A stretch of DNA of 64,000 bases from Spinellus fusiger (taxonomy: Eukaryota > Mucoromycota > Mucoromycetes > Mucorales > Phycomycetaceae), in contig JALLLS010000097.1 of assembly GCA_025094145.1 (NCBI GenBank), positions 1 to 64,000 on the forward strand, written 5' to 3'. The notes below the pieces were generated by a model, which was given only the letters and a program-made list of their open reading frames with translations, was not told where the DNA came from and made no database searches. Every line of letters begins with the position of its first letter. Positions within the stretch are counted from its first letter, which is position 1. Below, one piece after another: positions 47,901 through 60,472 of this stretch. The position numbers and the translations under genes are program-made.

Positions 47901-50900
47901 TTGAGTTCAACAGAGGCAGCTTCTAGATCAGACTAATACCATTGTATAATAGGTAGGTTGTGTTGTGTCATAATGAGATACAGATATAATATTAAGTAAG
48001 AATGTCCTACCTTATCCATGACTATAACCCCCGTTTGTTCTAATTCGTGAAGAGAACGGATGCTCTCTTCTGCGCATGTGGCATTGGCATTAGCTAGCAC
48101 TATTTATGCGAATCATTGTTCATCTGTAAGCAAAGAAACCAACCTATACATAATAGCTCTGCTATAAGAAAGAACATACCTTGACGAATTTTGTTGATGC
48201 CATGTTTGTTCTGTAATGGGATACATTCGAACTCTGTACCTGATAAAATATTATTATAAGAACACAGACTCTCCTTACCTTTTGAAGACCCATCTTCTAT
48301 TTCTGTTATTATTGGTTCATCATCACGACTGTCAATAGAAAAGAATAAATAAAATGGCACTGAATACATCACTAGACTACAAAGAATCCTACCGCTCAAC
48401 AAACTTCTCCATCTCTACAATAAATCCACGGCTCATCAACTGCTTCAATGATTTCTCAGCCATAGTATAAGCAGTAGAAGCATTGGCTGGATCCTTTTCT
48501 GCATTAGCAATAGCATATCCAATCATCATTTTCAAGTCTACTTCTTCTTTTAAAAAGGGGTCTTCCTAATCAACCATAGGCATAAATAGATATTTAGATG
48601 AGAAAGTACATTGTCTTGTTCATTTTTTAGGGTTACCTCAATAGACAATAGATCTGCAGCATCTGTAATAAACTGTTGGTTTTCTTCAAAGCTACCACAG
48701 CGTATATGCAGTTCTGTCAAGGCAATCAAAAATGCATACAACATGCCCTTGGACTGTATTTTTTCACCCAACGACTGTCCCTGTTTTAAGAAATAAAGAG
48801 CCTCTCTCCAGGACCCTTGTTTTCCATGAATAGCACCCAAATGTAAAAGACAGGCACTCATTTTCTAATAACAATAATAATAAAAAAAATAAAAAAGGCA
48901 TGTATCATTAACCCTGTACAGTGTAGAAGAGTCTATTTGTCTGTTTGTTGAGGGATGGCGTTGTAGGCACCAGGCGACTGCACCTACTCCCTATTAGACA
49001 TTGGCTTACCTGTGCTATACACCACTCTGACTCTTTCAGGGCAATATCTACAGCTGCCATAATAGAGCCAGTGGTGTGGCGTGTGGCTGAATTATCAGAG
49101 AATGGATCACTCATATCATTAGTGTTGGTGCGCTGAGCAGCCTCGGTCTTCATCGTATTGGCACATCTACTCAATATACGGAAAGCAGACATGGCATCCT
49201 CAATGGCCACATTTAAGCCATCCTATCATAATACAGCCATTAGTCTGCACGTTGAACTCTTCTGCTTGATCGTGGTCTATGTGTGCCCACCTACCGATTG
49301 GGATGTAATAATAGAGTGGACAAAGTAGGCATCAGCAAGAGCCAAATGTTTAGACACCTGAGATCGCACTGTACTCAGAGTCTCTTTAAATACTGGCTCA
49401 TTGCTCTTTTTCCATTCAACCTGTGCTATTTCAAAGGCTTCTTGACTATATATTTATATACACAATAATATACCCTTAGTTTATATTCCATTCCTTACTC
49501 AACATGTACTCTTCTTTTCTTTACTTACCTCTCTTCTAGTTTCCCTACTCGGACCAAATGTTGAGCATAGAAAATATAATAAGTCATATTGGCTGGAGAG
49601 CCTGCTTGTTGACTCTCCACCATCCTCTTTGAATAATCAAATTCAGCACTGGCTTTTCCAGAGTATCCCATGTCACTATAGATATTTCCAAGGGTTGCAG
49701 ATACAACCACAGTATCTATTTTTTCACTTTTTAAATAAATAAAATGAAAAAGGGGGGTCTTCTTTTTGTATTCTATTTCACTTACCAGAAATATCGTCTG
49801 ATCCTGCTCCTCTTAATCCATTGGCAAGCTTCAACATGAGTCGAAGCACATTGACTTGAAATGAGTGCTCGAAATAAATAGCAAATGTATTGGATAACAT
49901 CCGTAATAAATGGTATAGCTTATCCACATTATCAATTTTACTATGAATGTACTGTTTTTCTAATGTCGTTGTGTCTCCTATCAATGGATCCTAATGTGGT
50001 GAGCTATACAGAAAGAGAGGGAAAAGGAATCGTTTTCTTTTTTTTTCTTTTTTTTTCTTCTTCTTTCTGTAGGCATTACCATTATATTTTGGCTGGATCT
50101 CCTTCAACAGTTTGCCCCATTGATCAAGAGAGAGTTTAAAAGAATGGGAAGAATCTGGATCGACCTCTTTGCCACACATTGCTTTCCAATAGGCAGCAAG
50201 GGCTATATAATGACGACGGTAATTGACGAGTAGCAAATCGCCTCCATATTCCTAGTCCATCATCAATAAGACTTTTCTTTTTTTTTATGAACAGTGTAGA
50301 GGGTAGGAATAGAGAACTACCTGACTCTGGAGTAATTCAGCTGCTTCCACTGCACAATGAAACGCTGTTGTCTCTTGGATGTCTGTCATGGCCCGTTTAT
50401 ACCGCTCCAACTGCACTTGATTCAATAATACTCTATAGGGACAGGCCAAGGTCAGCTCTTTGTGCCATCACTAGTCATTGTCATTGTCATTGTAATAGAA
50501 TCTTACCTTGCTCGTCGAATAGGATACTCCTTCACTGTATACACCTTCATTAACTTGTGGATGATCTTTTCTTGGTGCAGAAGGACATCTCTCTTGACCA
50601 TGATGGCTTGAAGAATACCAAGTTCACATTCATAGATAGCACATGCATCCACTGGAGTCACATTGGAGAGGTTCATAATATCACTGGCAAGAACAAGTCC
50701 CTCTTCATCCATGTCAATAATAGAAGACCGCAAGAATCGATCCATGGCTTTGGAAATCAGTGGGTTGCGAGAAACCATGCTAGAGGGTGCCATGGTAGAT
50801 GCGTTCTTTACAAAGGCATCAATGGCAGATGTAGGGAGGCGTCGAAGGGCTTGACGAAAGGCGCGTGCTGCTTGCTAATGATTGAATGAGTGTGTTGTTG

Positions 50901-53537
50901 TTGTTGTTGTTTTCAATAATAAATAAATAAATAAATAAAGGTTGGTTAGCCAAGCCTTTGAACTCTTTTTTTTGTATGGACTTACTTCATAATCGCCCTT
51001 TTTCTGATACCCCACCCCTAGTGTATCATAGCGTTTACATAACTGCAATGCATTTTCATCTGTGGGTGTTTGTTCAAAATGCTTCTCCAGCAACGTGCAT
51101 GATTTGCGCAACGGATAGATAGATTCTGAATTCATAGAGTGAGAAGCAAGATACACACCCAATGTGCGGTAGCCTAATGCAACACAGTGGTACCCTGCAC
51201 TATAATCAAAGTCACTGCATAGCTGTTCAGCCGACTGTAAGTAACTGTAGGCCTGACGAGACGCCTCGGCATCCTGCTTGATCAATAGCTGTAGCTTGGC
51301 CAATAGAACCATACTATCCACATATGCCATGGATTGTTTCTCCATGCCATTGATGTGATGGGGTTGTTGTTTGTTGGACTGTGTATGAGAGTGGGAGAGT
51401 GAGGAAATAGATGTGTTCAAAGGAGAAAAGATCAGTGGCCATTCGTGGGTGATTCGTGGCGTATAGATACCAAAAGGGAAACACAGGAAACAGACTTACT
51501 TTGAGGAGATGGAGGCTGTGGGATAAATACCGACTGGCATGGTCCAGAGTAGACATCAGCATAGGAATACCACGATGCCAGCCACTAAGAACATGGGTAG
51601 TGTCTTGATTGTTGCGAGGAGGGGATGCATATGGATCTGTTGGTGGTGGGAGTGGTGTGGCTATTTTTTTGGTTGGCTTTTGTTTGACAAGATCAAAGAA
51701 GCGTTGGCAGGATTGTTGGAAGTATTGGATGTTCTTGGACAGACTCGTCAGGGCACGATTATCATAAGTGTCTGTTTTTTTCAAAGATCCTGCGATGATG
51801 CTCTGGAGAAACACAATGGCATCTTTAGAGTGGACAGTCGTGTCGATATCTGCAAGGATGTGGATAAGTGGGATAGAATGAGACGGCAGAAAATGAACTA
51901 GCTTACATTGATCTGTATGAACCATATGGTCTATTTGGTTGGCAGCAATTGAGAGTTCAGCAGAAGCACCATAAGCAATACGATAGACATAGGTGTGTGG
52001 ATTGGGTAGGGTTGTAGTGTGAAGAGGTGCTGCCATGGCTTTGAATGCGTTATATTCTGCCACCGTATCATTTGTCTGTGTTTTCCATGTGTGAGTGTCT
52101 GCCATGTTTTTCTTATTTCCTATTTCTTATTTCTTACCTTGCGAGCAATGTAGCCATAATACTCTGTCAGAATAAGATAAGCATTGACTTGCACGTTATC
52201 ATCATGATCCACGGACAGCAATGGTACAAATTCAGCAAAACAGTGTACAATAAAGCTGTGATACTCTTGAACAACCGTCAGTTACCCTTCATCTCTCCAT
52301 CTCTCCATCTCTTTATTTTGTAGGGACACTTCTTTGGTACTTACTCGGAGAAGCTGCCTTTTCATAAAGAATACTCAATCGCAGGACACTATCACATACA
52401 GTCGACAAGGGCGTAGTTCCTGCCAACACCATTGCCTTGTACGCAAATGCCTGCAATCGATAAGCAGCCAAAGCCTCTTTTTCTCCTTCGTCAGATCGCA
52501 CCAGTTTACCTGCACGTAGCAACGTTTTATAGAAAGAGTCGAATTGTTTTGTGGCTGCTGCTGGATCAATGGCGGATAAATGCTGAGCCCATTCAAAGGC
52601 ATTGCCTGATTTAAACAGGATCTCTGGCAGATACTAATAATAGATTCAATAAGAAGAGAATGGGGTGGAGGAGTGTACCTTGAGGAGTCTTCCTTGACGA
52701 AGACTACACCAAGCACGGATGAAGTTGAGTTGGTAGGCGATCATCAGCATTATCCTATTTGTATCACGAACAGTTGCATCCATAGGAAACACAAGCCATT
52801 CTCCGTAACTGTCGACAATGGCTTGGTCTGGCATGGTAGGTGAATACAGCTTGGAGGTGGCAAAGGAGGGTGTTGTGTCTTCTTTTAGTAGTGCTGTTGC
52901 TGTTGCTGTTGCTGCTGTTTTGCTCTGGCCACGCTTGGGTCGGGTGTTGGTAGGTCTTGGTTTGACATATTGATCCATTGTCACTCGTAGCTTCCGTAAC
53001 TCATCCAAGGCCCATGCATGCTATGGAAGAGTAAATAGTAGGCGGCTGTTCAGTGCTTCCAGTAGGAATAAAGAAACAGGAAGAAAAGAGGAGTCTATAA
53101 AGTGTGTTTTATATTACCTCTCCTACGCTGACCATCTTTCCTATCAGATTAGACAGTGTTTTCTCCAGGTCAAGGGGCTTTAGATAAGAACACGTCCCCA
53201 TACATCGGAGAGCGGCCACAGCATAAAGACATGTCGTAATAAGACAGTGAACAGCTATTTTGGGCATGACATTATGAGGTGTTTGTTGTTGTTGTATTTT
53301 TATTGCATCGAGTGTCTTTAGGTTCTGGTTGACTATTTGTATAGCAAGAGGTCCCAGTTGTGTTGACCTTTCCACAAACTCCCCACGCGTGGGTTGTGCT
53401 GCTCGTGTAAGGGACTCGGGTCGAGCAAGGTCTGGTTTGAATGGGTCAAGCACCAGCATACGCATCCTCACTGTGAGTTCTGCATTGCATTGTTTTGGGT
53501 CTTTGAGTTGTTTTAGGAGTTGGTCATGAGCAGTCAT
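44910..53537 (-). CDS. ESP1: Separase (Esp1/Cut1), many exons
   Basis: Separase is the clan CD cysteine protease that cleaves cohesin at anaphase. The gene runs from the ATG at 53537 to the stop at 44912-44910 and covers about 8.6 kb with many short introns. The N-terminal two thirds are helical TPR/ARM-like repeats (for example SLAYRLQAFAYKAMVLAG, YRTLGVYLASHSMNSE, HLGAIHGKQGSWREALYFLKQG). The peptidase region starts near 47260 with LPCHWTVCSLTMDP and WWTERAALDQRMKTLLSQIESEWFGGFK. The catalytic His is in DIYMYFGHSAGQSF (codon at 45524-45526) and the Cys in AVAILMGCSSGSL (codon at 45446-45448). The end, TVVSTLWDVTDKSIDMFT and LTYLIGASVVVYGVP, is typical. The residue after the His is Ser where I expect Gly. 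I did not fix every exon border. Confidence 0.92.
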
Positions 53538-54093
53538 TTAATATGAAAGAAGGAAAGAAGGAAAGAAAGAAAGAAGGAAGAAAAAGGAATCCAACAGTGG
53601 CGTCTATTTTCTAGTGCTGAAGAAATAGAATAAAATAGAAAAGTGCTAGTAAACCCTTCCATAGTCCTTTCTTTCTCTCTCTCTCTTTTTCTTTCCTTCT
53701 GCTTAATATATTTTTTATTTTTCCTGCGTGACAGCGTCTGAGACAAAATAATAACACTTTGTAAGAGTTGTTATGGTGAATAACAGGAGCAGTGGTGTGG
53801 ACTGGACATGGGCTTGGGAAGAAGGAAAAAGTAGCAGTCCAGCCTATGGATCCACCTATACTACCCGCTTTTACTCACTTGTGGGCATATATAAACAAGG
53901 GCGTACGGGTATGCTTTTGTGTACATGCATGGACTAGTGGCAGTGCTTAAATAGACGCCCCTCTTTTTCTCTCTCTTTCTCTCTCTCTCTCTCTCTTTCT
54001 CTTTCTCTCTTTTTCTTCTTCTTCTGTCTCTGTAGAAAATACTCTACAGAAAGAGACAATGGCAAACACCTATCCCACTCAGTTTTTGCCCTG
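53538..54093. promoter_or_regulatory. Divergent separase / MDM33 promoter
   Basis: About 556 bp between the two start codons. It has pyrimidine-rich CTTTCTCT tracts near 53660-53700 and 53960-54030, usual for fungal promoters. I see no specific binding site to name. Confidence 0.45.
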
Positions 54094-55478
54094 ATGCCAC
54101 GTGACATTCAAATGAGAAAACTCCTCTGCTGTCTGTTGGCAGAGATATCTCTTATGGCTTTTCGACTTGCCAAAAGAGTTCGTCTGCTAACCCCACCATG
54201 CCACCTCCAGTCTCGGGCTCTTTCTTCTCATAGCCAATCCACCCAAGAGGCTATGGCTCGGAGACTAGCTCAGTCTCGGGGATATCTTGAGAGGCTGCAG
54301 TCAGATATATACCAGCATATGACACCACTTGTTACGAGAGCACTACAGACAAGCAACGCACTCAAGCGGTGGACCAGTGATATTCAGGACTCCAAGGATG
54401 CACTGCAAAGAGCCAGTCGGGCACTCAATGAACTGACAGGCTACAACCATATTGAACTGGTAAAACACAAAGTCACAGAGCAAGGTAATAAGAACAGACC
54501 GAGACAGCCTATCGAGTGTCGGGACTCATACTGTCTGTCCACTACATAGCCAAACAGTTTGAAGCCACCAGAGACACTGTCCAGACAGCAAAGGTCACTT
54601 ATCAGAATGCCATTGAACTACGCTCAAAAACACAGCGAGAAATCAACGAACTTCTTCAGCGCAAACATCTCTGGACAGGCATCGATGTGACTCGGTTTAC
54701 TGAACTCTATCGTCTTGAGCATGAACATTCAGGTGAAGAGACAGACGCCAAAGAGAGATACAAAGGGGCAGAGAAGCAGATGGACCAGGAGTACATGGCG
54801 TTGGCTCGTTCCATTATGGAGAGATATCATGAAGAGCAGCTGTGGAGTGATAAGATCCGCAGTGTGAGTACGTATGGGACATGGGCACTAATGATAGTCA
54901 ATCTGCTTCTGTTTGTGGCTGTCCAGACAGTGTTTGAGCCAAGGAAACGGAAGCGGCTGACAGATCAGTTTGAAGAGCTGCTTGTCTATAAGATGGAAGA
55001 AGAAGAAAAGAAGATGTTGGCTGAATTTGGAAAGGTGGAGTCCAAGAGTAAAGCAATAGCTGAACAGCAGCAAGGGATTGTCGACATGCTGGAGAAGATG
55101 ACACAGCAGCAACAGAATGTGGTGTTTCCCGAGGCAATAGTAGAAAGGGAGTCTACTGTGCATTCCAATCCACCTTCTACAGAGACACTTCCTATAGAGA
55201 CACTTCCTACAGAGACACTTCCTATAGACAGCATATGGATCCCATCTCCCAACTCACTCCCCACAGAGACACCACTCTCCGACCCTTATTTCCCCATCAC
55301 AGAAACATCTCTGCCTGTGGATGATCTATGGACTATAGAACCACCTTCCATCAACCATAGTCCAACACAAGACCCCTCTATGCTTATCATTAGCAAAGAG
55401 AAACTCGTCCTGTATTCCATCGAGAGTGCAGTGGCAGGTGGAATCGTTACTGCATTGGCCATGCTCTTTTGGCAATAA
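54094..55478 (+). CDS. MDM33: Mitochondrial inner-membrane distribution protein Mdm33/She9
   Basis: Mdm33 (She9) sits in the mitochondrial inner membrane and affects its division and shape. Exons 54094-54484 and 54550-55478 give 439 residues; the ATG at 54112 is an alternative start. The N terminus is basic and hydroxylated, like a mitochondrial targeting sequence (LAKRVRLLTPPCHLQSRALSS). A coiled coil follows, with the family signatures LNELTGYNHIE, QREINELLQRKHLW, FTELYRLEH and RYHEEQLWSDKIRS. A first membrane helix (TYGTWALMIVNLLLFVAVQT) precedes FEPRKRKRLT, and a second lies at the extreme C terminus. The stretch between them includes imperfect (IETLPTETLP) repeats and is poorly conserved. 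It is tail-to-tail with FZO1, 190 bp away. Confidence 0.93.
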
Positions 55479-55667
55479 ACAGGTCCTTTTAGATTAGAGT
55501 ATGGATAAAAATTTAGTGTTATTCATAGCTAATAAAAAATAGAAAAATAAGCCTAATAAGACAGAAGCACTGCTACTGCTATTGCTATTGCCTCCATCGT
55601 GTTCTCATGAGAGTGGATATTATTGATACTGTAGTTGATATCTCTTTGAACAAGTGTCTGCTCACCC

Positions 55668-58292
55668 CTAAAATGCCTTGGTTTGGGATGCACCAGCACA
55701 CTCTGAGGTGGCATCAGACTGTCCCATTCCATTGGCCTCAATCTGGACTGCATTCACATTGTCTAATAAAACAACCGACTTCTCCAAAAGACCATTGAAA
55801 TAAACAAAGGTGTCCTGGGACTCCTGTGCTGTACTTTCCATATCACTACGCTTCTGCTCCTTGGCCTCAATGGCCTTTTGCAGACGAGTGTGGATCTCCC
55901 ATCCCTCCAAACGCAACATCTTGCGCGACTCACGAGCAATACGCTGGGCGTGGTTCTCAGCATGTGCCGTGGCATGTGCTGCTGCCTGGAACTTCTTCAC
56001 CAGCTTACGCTCAACAGCACTTCGCATGTCAGAAACCACATAGGCCGCAAATCCAAAGGTAGCAATGCTCACAGCAGGCACCAACAGACGCCGCACATTC
56101 TGAGCCCCCACCATGCTCGACACACTCCAGATACTCGACATGGCATCCTTGAAGCCAAGCATGCGACCGCCCACCATGGCAGCGGCTCCCAGAGAAAGAG
56201 CTGCACCCGAGAACTTCTCATCCAGAACTAAGTCAAAGAAATCAGTGGCCTCGACATTCACTTCCACCCGCCGTGTTGTGTTCTTCACCAGCATCTTCTC
56301 TACATCCGCCACCCGAGGATAATTGCCCAGATGCTCCGCCCCCATGCCATGCACCCGGTCAATGCACGTGGCTGTTTTCTGGCGGGCCTGGTGCTCTGCC
56401 TGTCGCACCTCCTTCACCAGCGACTGTGACATGGAATCAGCAATGTCCTGTGCGTACTGCCAGATGAGAAAGATGCCTGGGTACTCAATGCCCTGGATGG
56501 CAGACTCCACATGCTCCATGGCCTGACACAATGTCTGGTGGGTCTGCTTCTGGATCACAGACACAGCAGACTCTGCCACCTTCTCCACCTGGTCCAACAG
56601 ACGATCCCTCACACGCAGCAGGTGCTCGTACGCAGGCAAGTCTCTCTGCAGCTCCTGTGTGGCCTGCTCGTACTCTTGCTGGGCCATGTGCTTGTTCACT
56701 CCAGACAGCACGTTGATGTCTGTCAACAGATTCACCAAGTAGTGCTTGGCAGGCGACAGCTTGGACTTTGTGCGGTTGCCAAGGACAAAGGCCCGCAGAC
56801 GCTCCTCAAGACGAGCAAAGTCTGGGGCGTCCAGTGCCCGTGACCCTGGGGCAAGATCCACATTGCCTGCACTGACGAAATGAACAAGGTCGTCGGCATC
56901 TGCATAAGTGGACGGCGACAATTGGCGGATCTGTTCAAGAATAAGACGCTTGCACCGCTCCTTGTCTCGGATCGAGTCGAATCGGTTCACAACAATAAAG
57001 ATGTGGGTCTTTTCGTTGGCGGCATTCCACAGGAACTCCTTGCCTGACAGAGTAAAGTGGTTTTCGGCACTCACAACAAACACAACCACATCAATTTCTT
57101 CCTGGCGGGCAAAGACAGCGGTGGTTTTGACGGAATCGGTGTTGAGGCCAGGAGAGTCGATCAAGGCAATGTCGACCACGCCATTGTGAAGAAGACTCTC
57201 CTGGGCAGACCGGGCGTCACTGGCATAGATCTTGAGCATTTTGTAGAGATCAAAGTGGTCGGTGATGACCTTGTACAGGTGGCGCATTTCTACAATGTGG
57301 TAGGTGGAGGGATCAAGGCGGTTGTAGAGGTGGACTTCAGGAATGGCATGGACTTGTTCTAGGCCGTCGTTGAGTGTGGCATCCAGGACTTCACAGAACA
57401 TGCTTGTGCAGGGTTGTTGGTCGGCAGGCAGAAGTTCTCTCTTCAGGAGGGCATTCACAAAGGTACTCTTGCCGGAGTTCAGGTCGCCTGTGACAAGGAC
57501 TTTGGAGGAGGTGTCGGCAACACGTGTGTACAGGTTCTCGAGATGTCGTACGCACTGAGTGAGTTTTTCTTCGAGGAGGTTGGCAATGGATTGGTTTTCG
57601 AGGGTATGGAGGTCAGTGGTGGCATGGCCTACTTTGAGTTCCAAGTTGAGAATACTGAGCTCCTTGCCAATGTCTGCTTGGATGAGTTTGTTTTTTTCTA
57701 CTTGTCGTTTGAATACTGTTTGGGGCTCCATGGCAGAGTGGACTGAGGAACGACGCACTGCTTCGATCACAGAAGAAGAGCCCATGTCGGGTTGTGAGGC
57801 TGTTTCCAGGTGGTGGTGGTAGTGGTGGTGGTGAAGAGGGTCGAGGGAGGAGGTGGCTGTTAGTGTCTGTGAGCGTTGAGGTAGAGGTCTTTGAGAGCGG
57901 GCTGTAGGATAATAGATGGAGGATCTGTATTGGCTTGACTGACGGAGGTCCTCACACATGCCCATAACAGCACTGATATGAGTCATGAGTCTCTGGCAGC
58001 TGTCTCTGTAGGTGCGCTGTTCCTGTGCTGCATTGAGTCTGTGTTGGTGGATACGGGCAGCTGTTAAGGAAGCAGAGGAGGTGGGAGAGGGAGAAAGAGA
58101 AAGGGGAGGAGAAGGAGGAGGAGAAGTGAGAATATGTGACTTTGGTACGAGACTAGTGTGACGTAGGTCCAATGATGAAGAGAGCTGTGAGTAGTGGCTG
58201 TCGTCCAAGGAGTCTATGATGGGTGCTGAGTTACGCCGAAGAGATCTTCTGGACGATAAGAAAGACGACCCAATAAATGCGTGTTCAGACAT
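55668..58292 (-). CDS. FZO1: Mitofusin, mitochondrial outer-membrane fusion GTPase
   Basis: Fzo1 is the dynamin-family GTPase that fuses mitochondrial outer membranes. A single uninterrupted exon encodes 874 residues (yeast 855). The N-terminal ~170 residues are low complexity, with a His-rich run. The GTPase domain starts near residue 265 with G1 GDLNSGKSTFVNALL, then QPCTSMFCEV (G2 Thr), DSPGLN (G3) and VVNRFD (G4). A heptad-repeat helical region follows. Two hydrophobic segments near residues 715-785 (AALSLGAAAMVGGRMLG and LLVPAVSIATFGFAAYVV) form the membrane anchor, and a final helix (EKSVVLLDNVNAVQIEANG) closes the protein. The lack of introns contrasts with almost all neighbours. Confidence 0.94.
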   Translation of the reverse strand: MSEHAFIGSSFLSSRRSLRRNSAPIIDSLDDSHYSQLSSSLDLRHTSLVPKSHILTSPPPSPPLSLSPSPTSSASLTAARIHQHRLNAAQEQRTYRDSCQRLMTHISAVMGMCEDLRQSSQYRSSIYYPTARSQRPLPQRSQTLTATSSLDPLHHHHYHHHLETASQPDMGSSSVIEAVRRSSVHSAMEPQTVFKRQVEKNKLIQADIGKELSILNLELKVGHATTDLHTLENQSIANLLEEKLTQCVRHLENLYTRVADTSSKVLVTGDLNSGKSTFVNALLKRELLPADQQPCTSMFCEVLDATLNDGLEQVHAIPEVHLYNRLDPSTYHIVEMRHLYKVITDHFDLYKMLKIYASDARSAQESLLHNGVVDIALIDSPGLNTDSVKTTAVFARQEEIDVVVFVVSAENHFTLSGKEFLWNAANEKTHIFIVVNRFDSIRDKERCKRLILEQIRQLSPSTYADADDLVHFVSAGNVDLAPGSRALDAPDFARLEERLRAFVLGNRTKSKLSPAKHYLVNLLTDINVLSGVNKHMAQQEYEQATQELQRDLPAYEHLLRVRDRLLDQVEKVAESAVSVIQKQTHQTLCQAMEHVESAIQGIEYPGIFLIWQYAQDIADSMSQSLVKEVRQAEHQARQKTATCIDRVHGMGAEHLGNYPRVADVEKMLVKNTTRRVEVNVEATDFFDLVLDEKFSGAALSLGAAAMVGGRMLGFKDAMSSIWSVSSMVGAQNVRRLLVPAVSIATFGFAAYVVSDMRSAVERKLVKKFQAAAHATAHAENHAQRIARESRKMLRLEGWEIHTRLQKAIEAKEQKRSDMESTAQESQDTFVYFNGLLEKSVVLLDNVNAVQIEANGMGQSDATSECAGASQTKAF

Positions 58293-59600
58293 TAAGAAGG
58301 GATAAGAAAGAGATTCATTGAAAATTCTTTAAAATTCTTTTCAATATTTTTTCATCGGTAAAATTAAGGACCGAGCATGGCTGTGCTAGGATCCCAGGTG
58401 ACGTTGCGCTACAGGTGGAATAATAAGAGTGACAAGGGTGTGCTTGGAAAGGAGAGGGAAGAAGGAGGGGGTAGAAGTTGACGCTTTATTTTATTTTTAA
58501 CAAGATGTCTCTTTTCCTGTGTATTTTATGCTGTTGGTGAACAATCAATGCATGGGTGTTTGTCCTTACAGCCCCTCAAAACAGTGCACTCTACTCAGGG
58601 CATAAAGAATGAAAGCGAGAATAACAATAGCACTAAAGAGATAATAACAGAGAGATACAACAACATCTTCAATGAGCTTTACACCAGGACTTGGGCTGGT
58701 GGGAGGTAGTTTCAAGGCCCATATGCCACTCTTCAATATAGTCTATTCTCTTTTTCATGGTGCTGTAATTGTAATTGTTGTAATTGTTGTAATTGTTGTT
58801 ATTGTTGTTATTGCTATTATTGCTATTATTGCTATTATTGCTATATTTACAAATAGAGAACTACATTGGACTTGGAATGTGTGCTTATTTAATAGATCAA
58901 GAAATGGCAGTAGGTTGGAAATAACAAGAGAATAGACTCTTCCCCAACAACTAATAACAAGTACATGCACTTGGACACTTGGACATTGAGACAAGTCTAC
59001 ACTTCCTCTGCTAAGAATGGGGCTGTGGGAGAGTTATACCATCGTCATTGTTATATGTAGAATAGCACAAGACACGTGGTGAGTAACAAGACAAGGATAG
59101 ACTCTTTCTACTGCCTTTACTCCAAGTTCCTCTGTCTCTATACATTCTTGGTGGGTGGGTGGCTGTTATTAATAAGTGTCAGACTAATGTATATTCTTGA
59201 TGAACTAGGATAGAAACACACTACAGTGCCCATTAACAGTGGTAATAATATTACATAGAAAGAGATTAGATCTACTTGTATTCTTTTTTAAAAAATAAAA
59301 AATAAAAATAAAAAAGTAGAGGAAGTATCTATTCTGGTAACTTTACAGACAGTAAATTGCCTTCTGATCAACACATAGCCCATAAACAGAGCACAACTGT
59401 TAACGTGCAGGCTAACCAAGTAAGTCTATGGATTTATATCAGTTTCACTCAAGGTCCATTGGCATATATCCATTGAGCCTCAGTGATTGGCTGAGAATAG
59501 TCTTGTAATGACTAAGTATTTCTTTTGTGATTGGCCTCTTTTTTACTTAAAACCCCTTTCAAAATGTGCCTTGAATTATACAGTCACACCCAATTGAATT
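58293..59600. other. Intergenic region upstream of FZO1
   Basis: The FZO1 promoter lies at the left end and has a TGACGT half-CRE near 58399. A TAATTGT / ATTGCTATT hexamer array occupies about 58765-58845. No gene is supported. Confidence 0.5.
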
Positions 59601-60250
59601 TAATACTTGTTGAAGGCTCAATCAAGGTTGACTGTGATTGTGGGTATAGCTGTAATAAAACCCACAATTCAAAATAGTGTCAGAAACATCAATAAACATA
59701 TATCACTATTCTATTTAGAGATTCATAGAGAACCTATGTATGAAAATATAAATAAAAAAGAGCCAGTGGGAGGGACCTCAGACACCTGGAAAGGGTCATT
59801 AGAAAGGGTCCATTTGCCTCATAGAATCAGTTGAAATTGGAATGATTGAAGATTCAGATGGATGTATGTAGAAACACCATGATCAGCCACTGCAATCAGT
59901 TAGGGTTCGAATCTCCACATCACAAGCAAGCCTACACTGAAGAACACAAGGAGAAACAGCTTTGATGGGCAAGTGGGCTGGCTGTTATACTGAGGCCTAT
60001 GCCAGAGGGTGGAAAGAGACCAATCAAATTAGGGTGCTTTGAGTACTATCATACAAAGCCCTGAATTAAACCCAATTGAACACATTTGGTATGCCTTGGA
60101 AAGACTAATTAAAGAAAGAAGGGTATCTATTACCAATGTTGGAGGTTTGAAGGTTCTACTTGCAGAAGAGTGGGAGTGAGTTGGTGTTGAACTTGCATAA
60201 TGATGAGTTCAAAGTATGACATGTATACCAGGCAGTCACTGATGCCAAAG
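59600..60250 (+). mobile_element. Tc1/mariner remnant
   Basis: The plus strand ends in a clear Tc1-type C terminus: SPELNPIEHIWYALERLIKERR, followed by LKVLLAEEWE and a stop at about 60177. Upstream only scattered matches remain across shifted frames. The limits are approximate. Confidence 0.65.
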
Positions 60251-60472
60251 GAGACCCTACAAAATATTAAAAGTATTATTATATTTTCGATAAATAAAAG
60301 ATTTTGAGCCTTAGTATGCTGAAGTTTGAAGCCTCTATATCAAATGTAAAGTGTTTTATTTGATGCTGAACATGTCCTATCTATTTCATCCTGATATTTA
60401 TTTTCAATTGTATGACTGAACAGTATAATCATCGCCATTTCAATAAGTGATCCTCTGTGATTGGATGTAAAT

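Noticed and set aside
55810..57822. Plus-strand ORFs opposite FZO1
   Set aside because: Antisense shadows of the long intronless FZO1 frame, with no domains of their own.
59895..59925. GGTTCGAATC, a possible tRNA B box
   Set aside because: No matching A box or cloverleaf around it, and the region is a Tc1 remnant.
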